Shown: positions 1 through 12,493 of the stretch, piece by piece
Position numbering within the stretch: the stretch's first letter is position 1
Layout of the letters: every line of letters starts with the position of its first letter
DNA from: Canna indica
Lineage: Eukaryota > Streptophyta > Magnoliopsida > Zingiberales > Cannaceae
Assembly (NCBI GenBank): GCA_034359265.1
Contig: CP136896.1
Location: forward strand, 35,082,001-35,146,000
DNA length: 64,000 nucleotides
Reading direction: 5' to 3'
Notes under the pieces: model-generated
The model's database searches: none
Told to the model about the DNA's origin: nothing
The model's input: only the letters and a program-made list of their open reading frames with translations
Program-made: the position numbers and the translations under genes

Positions 1-1520
1 TCAAAAAATAATACAATTCTTTGCATTAGTCTATCAAAAATAACTCGATTAACAACTTCTCCCATCACAGTGAATGTTCTGGAGTCTCTCGGGACTCAGA
101 TTACAGGGCGTTTCGAGCCGATACCCAGAAGTTCAATCAGTCTGCTTCGTTCAAGATTCTATTCGAAAAATCGTGCAATTCTTTGCATTAGTCTGTCAAA
201 ATAACTTGATTAACAACTTCTCCCATCGCAGTGAATGTTCTGGAGTCGCTCGGGACTCTGATTTCTGGTCGTTTTGAGCCAATACACCGAAGTTCAATCA
301 GTCGGCTTCGTTCAAGATCTATTCGAATAGTCATGCAATTCTTTGCATTAGTCTGTCAAAAATAACTCGATTAACAAATTCTCCCATCATAGTTAATGTT
401 CTGGAGTTGCTCGGGACTCAGATTATAGGGCGTTTCGAGCCGATACCCCGAAGTTCAATCAGTCGGCATCGTTCAAGATCTATTCGAAAAATCATGCAAT
501 TCTTTGCATTAGTCTGTCAAAAATAACTTGATTAACAACTTCTCCCATCGCAGTGAATGTTCTGGAGTCGCTCGGGACTCTGATTTCTGGTCGTTTTGAG
601 CCAATACACCGAAGTTCAATCAGTCGGCTTCGTTCAAGATCTATTCGAATAGTCATGCAATTCTTTGCATTAGTCTGTCAAAAATAACTCGATTAACAAC
701 TTCTCCCATCACAGTGAATGTTCTGGAGTCGCTCGGGACTCAGATTACAGGGCGTTTCGAGCCGATACCCCAAAGTTCAATCAGTCTGCTTCGTTCAAGA
801 TTCTATTCGAAAAATAGTGCAATTCTGTGCATTAGCCTGTCAAGAATAACTCGATTAACAACTTCTCCCATCGTAGTGAATGTTCTGGAGTCGCTCGGTA
901 CTCAGATTACTGGGCGTTTCGAGACGATACCCCGAAGTTCAATCAGTCGGCTTCGTTCAAAATCAATTCGAAAAATCGTGCAATTCTTTGCATTAGTCTG
1001 TCAAAAATAACTCGATTAACAACTTCTCCCATCACAGTGAATGTTCTGGAGTCGCTCGGGACTCAGATTACAGGGCATTTCCAGCCGATACCCCGAAGTT
1101 CAATCAGTCGGCATCGTTCAAGATCTATTCGAAAAATCATGCAATTCTTTGCATTAGTCTGTCAAAAATAACTCGATTAACAACTTCTCCTATCACAGTT
1201 AATGTTCTGGAGTCGCTCGGGACTCAGATTACAGGGCGTTTCGAGCCGATACCCCGAATTTCAATCAGTCGACTTCGTTCAAGATTCTATTCGAAAAATC
1301 GTGCAATTCTGTGCATTAGTCTGTCAAAAATAACTCGATTAACAACTTCTCCCATCGCAGTGAATGTTCTGGAGTCGCTCGGTACTCAGATTACTGGGCG
1401 TTTCGAGCTGATACCCCAAAGTTCAATCAGTCGGCATCATTCAAGATCTATTCAAAAAATCATGCAATTCTTTGCATTAGTCTGTCAAAAATAACTCGAT
1501 TAACAACTTCTCCCATCACA
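1..1520. repeat. Left-edge irregular block: partial e, d, M1, M2, M1, k, a2, f, g, h
   Basis: The window opens inside an e-type monomer (TTCAAAAAATAAT at the edge) and the first complete monomer starts at 70. The order is d 70, M1 231, M2 392, M1 553, k 714, a2 876, f 1037, g 1198, h 1360. The M1 monomer is duplicated around M2 (231 and 553, offset 322 bp). Bases 1 to about 525 match 2259 to about 2783 with an offset of 2,258 bp, sharing a one-base deletion in the A-run after GTCTGTC (near 200 and 2,458). Private changes are GGAGTCTCTC in d and ATACAATTC near base 11. Confidence 0.85.
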
Positions 1521-3617
1521 GTGAATGTTCTGGAGTCGCTCGGGACTCTGATTACAGGGCGTTTCGAGCCGATACCCCGAATTTCAATCAGTCGGCTTCG
1601 TTCAAGATTCTATTCGAAAAATCGTGTAATTCTGTGCATTAGTCTGTCAAAAATAACTCGATTAACAACTTCTCCCATCGCAGTGAATGTTCTGGAGTCG
1701 CTCGGTACTTAGATTACTGGGCGTTTCGAGCTGATACCCCGAAGTTCAATCAGTCGGCATCGTTCAAGATCTATTCGAAAAATCATGCAATTCTTTGCAT
1801 TAGTCTGTCAAAAATAACTCGATTAACAACTTCTCCCATCACAGTGAATGTTCTGGAGTCGCTCGGGACTCAGATAACAGGGCGTTTCGAGCCGATACCC
1901 CGAAGTTCAATCAGTCTGCTTCGTTCAAGATTCTATTCGAAAAATAGTGCAATTCTGTGCATTAGTCTGTCGAGAATAACTCGATTAACAACTTCTCCCA
2001 TCGCAGTGAATGTTCTGGAGTCGCTCGGTACTCAGATTACTGGGCATTTCGAGCCGATACCCCGAAGTTCAATCAGTCGGCCTCGTTCAAAATCAATTCG
2101 AAAAATCGTGCAATTCTTTGCATTAGTCTGTCAAAAATAACTCGATTAACAACTTCTCCCATCACAGTGAATGTTCTGGAGTCGCTCGGGACTCAGATTA
2201 CAGGGCGTTTCGAGCCGATACCCCGAAGTTCAATCAGTTGGCATCGTTCAAGATCTATTCAAAAAATAATGCAATTCTTTGCATTAGTCTATCAAAAATA
2301 ACTCGATTAACAACTTCTCCCATCACAGTGAATGTTCTGGAGTCGCTCGGGACTCAGATTACAGGGCGTTTCGAGCCGATACCCAGAAGTTCAATCAGTC
2401 TGCTTCGTTCAAGATTCTATTCGAAAAATCGTGCAATTCTTTGCATTAGTCTGTCAAAATAACTTGATTAACAACTTCTCCCATCGCAGTGAATGTTCTG
2501 GAGTCGCTCGGGACTCTGATTTCTGGTCGTTTTGAGCCAATACACCGAAGTTCAATCAGTCGGCTTCGTTCAAGATCTATTCGAATAGTCATGCAATTCT
2601 TTGCATTAGTCTGTCAAAAATAACTCGATTAACAAATTCTCCCATCATAGTTAATGTTCTGGAGTTGCTCGGGACTCAGATTATAGGGCGTTTCGAGCCG
2701 ATACCCCGAAGTTCAATCAGTCGGCATCGTTCAAGATCTATTCGAAAAATCATGCAATTCTTTGCATTAGTCTGTCAAAAATAACTCGATTAACAACTTC
2801 TCCCATCACAGTGAATGTTCTGGAGTCGCTCGGGACTCTGATTACAGGGCGTTTCGAGCCGATACCCCGAATTTCAATCAGTCGGCTTCGTTCAAGATTC
2901 TATTCAAAAAATCGTGTAATTCTGTGCATTAGCCTGTCAAGAATAACTCGATTAACAACTTCTCCCATCGCAGTGAATGTTCTGGAGTCGCTCGGTACTC
3001 AGATTACTGGGCGTTTCGAGACGATACCCCGAAGTTCAATCAGTCGGCTTCGTTCAAAATCAATTCGAAAAATCGTGCAATTCTTTGCATTAGTCTGTCA
3101 AAAATAACTCGATTAACAACTTCTCCCATCACAGTAAATGTTCTGGAGTCGCTCGGGACTCAGATTACAGGGCATTTCCAGCCGATACCCCGAAGTTCAA
3201 TCAGTCGGCATCGTTCAAGATCTATTCGAAAAATCATGCAATTCTTTGCATTAGTCTGTCAAAAATAACTCGATTAACAACTTCTCCTATCACAGTTAAT
3301 GTTCTGGAGTCGCTCGGGACTCAGATTACAGGGCGTTTCGAGCCGATACCCCGAATTTCAATCAGTCGACTTCGTTCAAGATTCTATTCGAAAAATCGTG
3401 CAATTCTGTGCATTAGTCTGTCAAAAATAACTCGATTAACAACTTCTCCCATCGCAGTGAATGTTCTGGAGTCGCTCGGTACTTAGATTACTGGGCGTTT
3501 CGAGCTGATACCCCGAAGTTCAATCAGTCGGCATCATTCAAGATCTATTCGAAAAATCATGCAATTCTTTGCATTAGTCTGTCAAAAATAACTCGATTAA
3601 CAACTTCTCCCATCACA
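1521..3617. repeat. 13-mer HOR unit, left type (2,097 bp)
   Basis: The order is b1 1521, b2 1683, c1 1844, c2 2006, e 2167, d 2328, M1 2489, M2 2650, a1 2811, a2 2973, f 3134, g 3295, then a last monomer at 3457. It is one base shorter than the 2,098-bp canonical unit because d carries a one-base deletion near 2,458. The last monomer is a chimera: it reads GGTACTTAG and ACCCCGAAG like b2 but CATCATTC like h. This explains why the following unit begins at c1 and lacks b1 and b2. Confidence 0.88.
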
Positions 3618-5392
3618 GTGAATGTTCTGGAGTCGCTCGGGACTCAGATTACAGGGAGTTTCGAGCCGATACCCCGAAGTTCAATCAGTCTGCTTCGTTC
3701 AAGATTCTATTCGAAAAATAGTGCAATTCTGTGCATTAGTCTGTCGAGAATAACTCGATTAACAACTTCTCCCATCGCAGTGAATGTTCTGGAGTCGCTC
3801 GGTACTCAGATTACTGGGCATTTCGAGCCGATACCCCGAAGTTCAATCAGTCGGCCTCGTTCAAAATCAATTCGAAAAATCGTGCAATTCTTTGCATTAG
3901 TCTGTCAAAAATAACTCGATTAACAACTTCTCCCATCACAGTGAATGTTCTGGAGTCGCTCGGGACTCAGATTACAGGGCGTTTCGAGCCGATACCCCGA
4001 AGTTCAATCAGTTGGCATCGTTCAAGATCTATTCAAAAAATAATGCAATTCTTTGCATTAGTCTATCAAAAATAACTCGATTAACAACTTCTCCCATCAC
4101 AGTGAATGTTCTGGAGTCGCTCGGGACTCAGATTACAGGGCGTTTCGAGCCGATACCCAGAAGTTCAATCAGTCTGCTTCGTTCAAGATTCTATTCGAAA
4201 AATCGTGCAATTCTTTGCATTAGTCTGTCAAAAATAACTTGATTAACAACTTCTCCCATCGCAGTGAATGTTCTGGAGTCGCTCGGGACTCTGATTTCTG
4301 GTCGTTTTGAGCCGATACACCGAAGTTCAATCAGTCGGCTTCGTTCAAGATCTATTCGAATAGTCATGCAATTCTTTGCATTAGTCTGTCAAAAATAACT
4401 CGATTAACAAATTCTCCCATCATAGTTAATGTTCTGGAGTTGCTCGGGACTCAGATTATAGGGCGTTTCGAGCCGATACCCCGAAGTTCAATCAGTCGGC
4501 ATCGTTCAAGATCTATTCGAAAAATCATGCAATTCTTTGCATTAGTCTGTCAAAAATAACTCGATTAACAACTTCTCCCATCACAGTGAATGTTCTGGAG
4601 TCGCTCGGGACTCTGATTACAGGGCGTTTCGAGCCGATACCCCGAATTTCAATCAGTCGGCTTCGTTCAAGATTCTATTCGAAAAATCGTGTAATTCTGT
4701 GCATTAGCCTGTCAAGAATAACTCGATTAACAACTTCTCCCATCGCAGTGAATGTTCTGGAGTCGCTCGGTACTCAGATTACTGGGCGTTTCGAGACGAT
4801 ACCCCGAAGTTCAATCAGTCGGCTTCGTTCAAAATCAATTCGAAAAATCGTGCAATTCTTTGCATTAGTCTGTCAAAAATAACTCGATTAACAACTTCTC
4901 CCATCACAGTAAATGTTCTGGAGTCGCTCGGGACTCAGATTACAGGGCATTTCCAGCCGATACCCCGAAGTTCAATCAGTCGGCATCGTTCAAGATCTAT
5001 TCGAAAAATCATGCAATTCTTTGCATTAGTCTGTCAAAAATAACTCGATTAACAACTTCTCCTATCACAGTTAATGTTCTGGAGTCGCTCGGGACTCAGA
5101 TTACAGGGCGTTTCAAGCCGATACCCCGAATTTCAATCAGTCGACTTCGTTCAAGATTCTATTCGAAAAATCGTGCAATTCTGTGCATTAGTCTGTCAAA
5201 AATAACTCGATTAACAACTTCTCCCGTCGCAGTGAATGTTCTGGAGTCGCTCGGTACTCAGATTACTGGGCGTTTCGAGCTGATACCCCAAAGTTCAATC
5301 AGTCGGCATCATTCAAGATCTATTCAAAAAATCATGCAATTCTTTGCATTAGTCTGTCAAAAATAACTCGATTAACAACTTCTCCCATCACA
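3618..5392. repeat. 11-mer derivative (1,775 bp), lacking b1 b2
   Basis: The order is c1 c2 e d M1 M2 a1 a2 f g h. c1 carries a private GGGAGTTTCGAG, shared with the c1 copies at 6,200 and 10,718, which marks those three as relatives. The second half matches the unit at 6,200 closely. M1 lies at 4264. Confidence 0.85.
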
Positions 5393-6199
5393 GTGAATGT
5401 TCTGGAGTCGCTCGAGACTCTGATTACAGGGCGTTTCGAGCCGATACCCCGAATTTCAATCAGTCGGCTTCGTTCAAGATTCTATTCGAAAAATCGTGTA
5501 ATTCTGTGCATTAGTCTGTCAAAAATAACTCGATTAACAACTTCTCCCATCGCAGTGAATGTTCTGGAGTCACTCGGTACTTAGATTACTGGGCGTTTCG
5601 AGCTGATACCCCGAAGTTCAATCAGTCGGCATCGTTCAAGATCTATTCGAAAAATCATGCAATTCTTTGCATTAGTCTGTCAAAAATAACTCGATTAACA
5701 ACTTCTCCCATCACAGTGAATGTTCTGGAGTCGCTCGGGACTCAGATTACAGGGCGTTTCAAGCCGATACCCAGAAGTTCAATCAGTCTGCTTCGTTCAA
5801 GATTCTATTCGAAAAATCGTGCAATTCTTTGCATTAGTCTGTCAAAAATAACTTGATTAACAACCTCTCCCATCGCAGTGTATGTTCTGGAGTCGCTCGG
5901 GACTCTGATTTCTGGTCGTTTTGAGCCGATACACCGAAGTTCAATCAGTCGGCTTCGTTCAAGATCTATTCGAATAGTCATGCAATTCTTTGCATTAGTC
6001 TGTCAAAAATAACTCGATTAACAAATTCTCCCATCATAGTTAATGTTCTGGAGTTGCTCGGGACTCAGATTATAGGGCGTTTCGAGCCGATACCCCGAAG
6101 TTCAATCAGTCGGCATCGTTCAAGATCTATTCGAAAAATCATGCAATTCTTTGCATTAGTCTGTCAAAAATAACTCGATTAACAACTTCTCCCATCACA
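5393..6199. repeat. 5-mer derivative (807 bp): b1 b2 d M1 M2
   Basis: c1, c2 and e are missing between b2 and d. The d copy reads GCGTTTCAAGCCG, a CpG transition shared with the d in the 9-mer at 7,975. b1 reads CTCGAGACTC and M1 begins GTGTATG, as do the M1 copies at 6,846 and 8,298. Confidence 0.83.
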
Positions 6200-7974
6200 G
6201 TGAATGTTCTGGAGTCGCTCGAGACTCTGATTACAGGGAGTTTCGAGCCGATACCCCGAAGTTCAATCAGTCTGCTTCGTTCAAGATTCTATTCGAAAAA
6301 TAGTGCAATTCTGTGCATTAGTCTGTCGAGAATAACTCGATTAACAACTTCTCCCATCGCAGTGAATGTTCTGGAGTCGCTCGGTACTCAGATTACTGGG
6401 CATTTCGAGCTGATACCCCGAAGTTCAATCAGTCGGCCTCGTTCAAAATCAATTCGAAAAATCGTGCAATTCTTTGCATTAGTCTGTCAAAAATAACTCG
6501 ATTAACAACTTCTCCCATCACAGTGAATGTTCTGGAGTCGCTCGGGACTCAGATTACAGGGCGTTTCGAGCCGATACCCCGAAGTTCAATCAGTTGGCAT
6601 CGTTCAAGATCTATTCAAAAAATAATGCAATTCTTTGCATTAGTCTATCAAAAATAACTCGATTAACAACTTCTCCCATCACAGTGAATGTTCTGGAGTC
6701 GCTCGGGACTCAGATTACAGGGCGTTTCGAGCCGATACCCAGAAGTTCAATCAGTCTGCTTCGTTCAAGATTCTATTCGAAAAATCGTGCAATTCTTTGC
6801 ATTAGTCTGTCAAAAATAACTTGATTAACAACTTCTCCCATCGCAGTGTATGTTCTGGAGTCGCTCGGGACTCTGATTTCTGGTCGTTTTGAGCCGATAC
6901 ACCGAAGTTCAATCAGTCGGCTTCGTTCAAGATCTATTCGAATAGTCATGCAATTCTTTGCATTAGTCTGTCAAAAATAACTCGATTAACAAATTCTCCC
7001 ATCATAGTTAATGTTCTGGAGTTGCTCGGGACTCAGATTATAGGGCGTTTCGAGCCGATACCCCGAAGTTCAATCAGTCGGCATCGTTCAAGATCTATTC
7101 GAAAAATCATGCAATTCTTTGCATTAGTCTGTCAAAAATAACTCGATTAACAACTTCTCCCATCACAGTGAATGTTCTGGAGTCGCTCGGGACTCTGATT
7201 ACAGGGCGTTTCGAGCCGATACCCCGAATTTCAATCAGTCGGCTTCGTTCAAGATTCTATTCGAAAAATCGTGTAATTCTGTGCATTAGCCTGTCAAGAA
7301 TAACTCGATTAACAACTTCTCCCATCGCAGTGAATGTTCTGGAGTCGCTCGGTACTCAGATTACTGGGCGTTTCGAGACGATACCCCGAAGTTCAATCAG
7401 TCAGCTTCGTTCAAAATCAATTCGAAAAATCGTGCAATTCTTTGCATTAGTCTGTCAAAAATAACTCGATTAACAACTTCTCCCATCACCGTAAATGTTC
7501 TGGAGTCGCTCGGGACTCAGATTACAGGGCATTTCCAGCCGATACCCCGAAGTTCAATCAGTCGGCATCGTTCAAGATCTATTCGAAAAATCATGCAATT
7601 CTTTGCATTAGTCTGTCAAAAATAACTCGATTAACAACTTCTCCTATCACAGTTAATGTTCTGGAGTCGCTCGGGACTCAGATTACAGGGCGTTTCGAGC
7701 CGATACCCCGAATTTCAATCAGTCGACTTCGTTCAAGATTCTATTCGAAAAATCGTGCAATTCTGTGCATTAGTCTGTAAAAAATAACTCGATTAACAAC
7801 TTCTCCCATCGCAGTGAATGTTCTGGAGTCGCTCGGTACTCAGATTACTGGGCGTTTCGAGCTGATACCCCAAAGTTCAATCAGTCGGCATCATTCAAGA
7901 TCTATTCAAAAAATCATGCAATTCTTTGCATTAGTCTGTCAAAAATAACTCGATTAACAACTTCTCCCATCGCA
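6200..7974. repeat. 11-mer derivative (1,775 bp)
   Basis: The order is c1 c2 e d M1 M2 a1 a2 f g h. c1 begins like b1 (CTCGAGACTCTG) and continues as c1, so it is chimeric. The same chimera recurs at 10,718. Private changes include GTCAGCTTCG in a2, ATCACCGTAAATG before f, and CTGTAAAAAAT in g. Confidence 0.84.
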
Positions 7975-9426
7975 GTGAATGTTCTGGAGTCGCTCGGTAC
8001 TTAGATTACTGGGCGTTTCGAGCTGATACCCCGAAGTTCAATCAGTCGGCATCGTTCAAGATCTATTCAAAAAATCATGCAATTCTTTGCATTAGTCTGT
8101 CAAAAATAACTCGATTAACAACTTCTCCCATCACAGTGAATGTTCTGGAGTCGCTCGGGACTTAGATTACAGGGCGTTTCAAGCCGATACCCAGAAGTTC
8201 AATCAGTCTGCTTCGTTCAAGATTCTATTCGAAAAATCGTGCAATTCTTTGCATTAGTCTGTCAAAAATAACTTGATTAACAACTTCTCCCATCGCAGTG
8301 TATGTTCTGGAGTCGCTCGGGACTCTGATTTCTGGTCGTTTTGAGCCGATACACCGAAGTTCAATCAGTCGGCTTCGTTCAAGATCTATTCGAATAGTCA
8401 TGCAATTCTTTGCATTAGTCTGTCAAAAATAACTCGATTAACAAATTCTCCCATCATAGTTAATGTTCTGGAGTTGCTCGGGACTCAGATTATAGGGCGT
8501 TTCGAGCCGATACCCCGAAGTTCAATCAGTCGGCATCGTTCAAGATCTATTCGAAAAATCATGCAATTCTTTGCATTAGTCTGTCAAAAATAACTCGATT
8601 AACAACTTCTCCCATCACAGTGAATGTTCTGGAGTCGCTCGGGACTCTGATTACAGGGCGTTTCGAGCCGATACCCCGAATTTCAATCAGTCGGCTTCGT
8701 TCAAGATTCTATTCGAAAAATCGTGTAATTCTGTGCATTAGCCTGTCAAGAATAACTCGATTAACAACTTCTCCCATCGCAGTGAATGTTCTGGAGTCGC
8801 TCGGTACTCAGATTACTGGGCGTTTCGAGACGATACCCCGAAGTTCAATCAGTCGGCTTCGTTCAAAATCAATTCGAAAAATCGTGCAATTCTTTGCATT
8901 AGTCTGTCAAAAATAACTCGATTAACAACTTCTCCCATCACAGTAAATGTTCTGGAGTCGCTCGGGACTCAGATTACAGGGCATTTCCAGCCGATACCCC
9001 GAAGTTCAATCAGTCGGCATCGTTCAAGATCTATTCGAAAAATCATGCAATTCTTTGCATTAGTCTGTCAAAAATAACTCGATTAACAACTTCTCCTATC
9101 ACAGTTAATGTTCTGGAGTCGCTCGGGACTCAGATTACAGGGCGTTTCGAGCCGATACCCCAAATTTCAATCAGTCGACTTCGTTCAAGATTCTATTCGA
9201 AAAATCGTGCAATTCTGTGCATTAGTCTGTCAAAAATAACTCGATTAACAACTTCTCCCATCGCAGTGAATGTTCTGGAGTCGCTCGGTACTCAGATTAC
9301 TGGGCGTTTCGAGCTGATACCCCAAAGTTCAATCAGTCGGCATCATTCAAGATCTATTCAAAAAATCATGCAATTCTTTGCATTAGTCTGTCAAAAATAA
9401 CTCGATTAACAACTTCTCCCATCACA
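7975..9426. repeat. 9-mer derivative (1,452 bp): b2 d M1 M2 a1 a2 f g h
   Basis: This unit follows h directly with b2, so b1 is deleted. Its d monomer reads GGGACTTAGATTAC, combining GGGACT with the TTAG typical of b2, which suggests a short conversion or exchange tract. The g monomer reads CCCCAAATTTC. Confidence 0.83.
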
Positions 9427-10717
9427 GTGAATGTTCTGGAGTCGCTCGGGACTCTGATTACAGGGCGTTTCGAGCCGATACCCCGAATTTCAATCAGTCG
9501 GCTTCGTTCAAGATTCTATTCGAAAAATCGTGTAATTCTGTGCATTAGTCTGTCAAAAATAACTCGATTAACAACTTCTCCCATCGCAGTGAATGTTCTG
9601 GAGTCGCTCGGTACTTAGATTACTGGGCGTTTCGAGCTGATACCCCGAAGTTCAATCAGTCGGCATCGTTCAAGATCTATTCGAAAAATCATGCAATTCT
9701 TTGCATTAGTCTGTCAAAAATAACTCGATTAACAACTTCTCCCATCACAGTGAATGTTCTGGAGTCGCTCGGGACTCAGATTACAGGGCGTTTCGAGCCG
9801 ATACCCCGAAGTTCAATCAGTCTGCTTCGTTCAAGATTCTATTCGAAAAATAGTGCAATTCTGTGCATTAATCTGTCGAGAATAACTCGATTAACAACTT
9901 CTCCCATCGCAGTGAATGTTCTGGAGTCGCTCGGTACTCAGATTACTGGGCATTTCGAGCCGATACCCCGAAGTTCAATCAGTCGGCCTCGTTCAAAATC
10001 AATTCGAAAAATCGTGCAATTCTTTGCATTAGTCTGTCAAAAATAACTCGATTAACAACTTCTCCCATCACAGTGAATGTTCTGGAGTCGCTCGGGACTC
10101 AGATTACAGGGCGTTTCGAGCCGATACCCCGAAGTTCAATCAGTTGGCATCGTTCAAGATCTATTCAAAAAATAATGCAATTCTTTGCATTAGTCTATCA
10201 AAAATAACTCGATTAACAACTTCTCCCATCACAGTGAATGTTCTGGAGTCGCTCGGGACTCAGATTACGGGGCGTTTCGAGCCGATATCCAGAAGTTCAA
10301 TCAGTCTGCTTCGTTCAAGATTCTATTCGAAAAATCGTGCAATTCTTTGCATTAGTCTGTCAAAAATAACTTGATTAACAACTTCTCCCATCGCAGTGAA
10401 TGTTCTGGAGTCGCTCGGGCCTCTGATTTCTGGTCGTTTCGAGCCGATACACCGAAGTTCAATCAGTCGGCTTCGTTCAAGATCTATTCAAAAAGTCATG
10501 CAATTCTTTGCATTAGTCTGTCAAAAATAACTCGATTAACAAATTCTCCCATCATAGTTAATGTTCTGGAGTTGCTCGGGACTCAGATTATAGGGCGTTT
10601 CGAGCCGATACCCCGAAGTTCAATCAGTCGGCATCGTTCAAGATCTATTCGAAAAATCATGCAATTCTTTGCATTAGTCTGTCAAAAATAACTCGATTAA
10701 CAACTTCTCCCATCACA
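9427..10717. repeat. 8-mer derivative (1,291 bp): b1 b2 c1 c2 e d M1 M2
   Basis: The unit ends after M2 and lacks a1 to h. Its M1 (10396) is the most divergent of the series: CGGGCCTCTG, CGTTTCGAGCC and TTCAAAAAGTC replace the usual CGGGACTCTG, CGTTTTGAGCC and TTCGAATAGTC. c1 has ATTAATCTG and d has a private GATTACGGGG and GATATCCAG. Confidence 0.84.
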
Positions 10718-11847
10718 GTGAATGTTCTGGAGTCGCTCGAGACTCTGATTACAGGGAGTTTCGAGCCGATACCCCGAAGTTCAATCAGTCTGCTTCGTTC
10801 AAGATTCTATTCGAAAAATAGTGCAATTCTGTGCATTAGTCTGTCGAGAATAACTCGATTAACAACTTCTCCCATCGCAGTGAATGTTCTGGAGTCGCTC
10901 GGTACTCAGATTACTGGGCATTTCGAGCTGATACCCCGAAGTTCAATCAGTCGGCCTCGTTCAAAATCAATTCGAAAAATCGTGCAATTCTTTGCATTAG
11001 TCTGTCAAAAATAACTCGATTAACAACTTCTCCCATCACAGTGAATGTTCTGGAGTCGCTCGGGACTCAGATTACAGGGCGTTTCGAGCCGATACCCCGA
11101 AGTTCAATCAGTTGGCATCGTTCAAGATCTATTCAAAAAATAATGCAATTCTTTGCATTAGTCTATCAAAAATAACTCGATTAACAACTTCTCCTATCAC
11201 AGTTAATGTTCTGGAGTCGCTCGGGACTCAGATTACAGGGCGTTTCGAGCCGATACCCCGAATTTCAATCAGTCGACTTCGTTCAAGATTCTATTCGAAA
11301 AATCGTGCAATTCTGTGCATTAGTCTGTCAAAAATAACTCGATTAACAACTTCTCCCATCGCAGTGAATGTTCTGGAGTCGCTCGGTACTCAGATTACTG
11401 GGCGTTTCGAGCTGATACCCCAAAGTTCAATCAGTCGGCATCATTCAAGATCTATTCAAAAAATCATGCAATTCTTTGCATTAGTCTGTCAAAAATAACT
11501 CGATTAACAACTTCTCCTATCACAGTTAATGTTCTGGAGTCGCTCGGGACTCAGATTACAGGGCGTTTCGAGCCGATACCCCGAATTTCAATCAGTCGAC
11601 TTCGTTCAAGATTCTATTCGAAAAATCGTGCAATTCTGTGCATTAGTCTGTCAAAAATAACTCGATTAACTACTTCTCCCATCGCAGTGAATGTTCTGGA
11701 GTCGCTCGGTACTCAGATTACTGGGCGTTTCGAGCTGATACCCCAAAGTTCAATCAGTCGGCATCATTCAAGATCTATTCAAAAAATCATGCAATTCTTT
11801 GCATTAGTCTGTCAAAAATAACTCTATTAACAACTTCTCCCATCACA
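10718..11847. repeat. 7-mer derivative (1,130 bp): c1 c2 e g h g h
   Basis: After e (11041) the array jumps to g and then repeats the g h dimer (11203 and 11526, offset 323 bp). The second copy has CTACTTCTCCC and ends with CTCTATTAAC. That CTCTATTAAC then precedes each b1 of the following 4-mer repeat, marking where that expansion began. Confidence 0.84.
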
Positions 11848-12493
11848 GTGAATGTTCTGGAGTCGCTCGGGACTCTGATTACAGGGCGTTTCGAGCCGAT
11901 ACCCCGAATTTCAATCAGTCGGCTTCGTTCAAGATTCTATTCGAAAAATCGTGTAATTCTGTGCATTAGTCTGTCAAAAATAACTCGATTAACAACTTCT
12001 CCCATCGCAGTGAATGTTCTGGAGTCGCTCGGTACTTAGATTACTGGGCGTTTCGAGCTGATACCCCGAAGTTCAATCAGTCGGCATCGTTCAAGATCTA
12101 TTCGAAAAATCATGCAATTCTTTGCATTAGTCTGTCAAAAATAACTCGATTAACAACTTCTCCCATCACAGTGAATGTTCTGGAGTCGCTCGGGACTCAG
12201 ATTACAGGGCGTTTCGAGCCGATACCCCGAAGTTCAATCAGTCTGCTTCGTTCAAGATTCTATTCGAAAAATAGTGCAATTCTGTGCATTAGTCTGTCGA
12301 GAATAACTCGATTAACAACTTCTCCCATCGCAGTGAATCTTCTGGAGTCGCTCGGTACTCAGATTACTGGGCGTTTCGAGCTGATACCCCAAAGTTCAAT
12401 CAGTCGGCATCATTCAAGATCTATTCAAAAAATCATGCAATTCTTTGCATTAGTCTGTCAAAAATAACTCTATTAACAACTTCTCCCATCACA
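11848..12493. repeat. 4-mer HOR, copy 1 (646 bp): b1 b2 c1 c2/h
   Basis: The fourth monomer (12333) is a c2/h chimera. It carries a private GAATCTTCTGG start, an h-type body (GAGCTGATACCCCAAAG, CATCATTC) and a CTCTATTAAC end. I saw no difference from the next copy. Confidence 0.88.

Noticed and set aside
714..1010. Recurrent plus-strand open frames of 61-139 codons (dozens of copies, typically 98 codons)
   Set aside because: They begin at the GTG of the monomer start or at chance starts and end at the TAA in AAAAATAACTC. They repeat only because the satellite repeats, the monomer length is not a multiple of three, the type-defining variants are not biased to synonymous sites, and there is no ribosome-binding, splice or promoter context. 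Not coding.
2811..3107. A protein made of a 107-residue repeat over the 323-bp dimer
   Set aside because: 323 leaves a remainder of two on division by three, so the frame shifts each dimer and meets a stop in AAAAATAAC. A continuous repeat protein is impossible.
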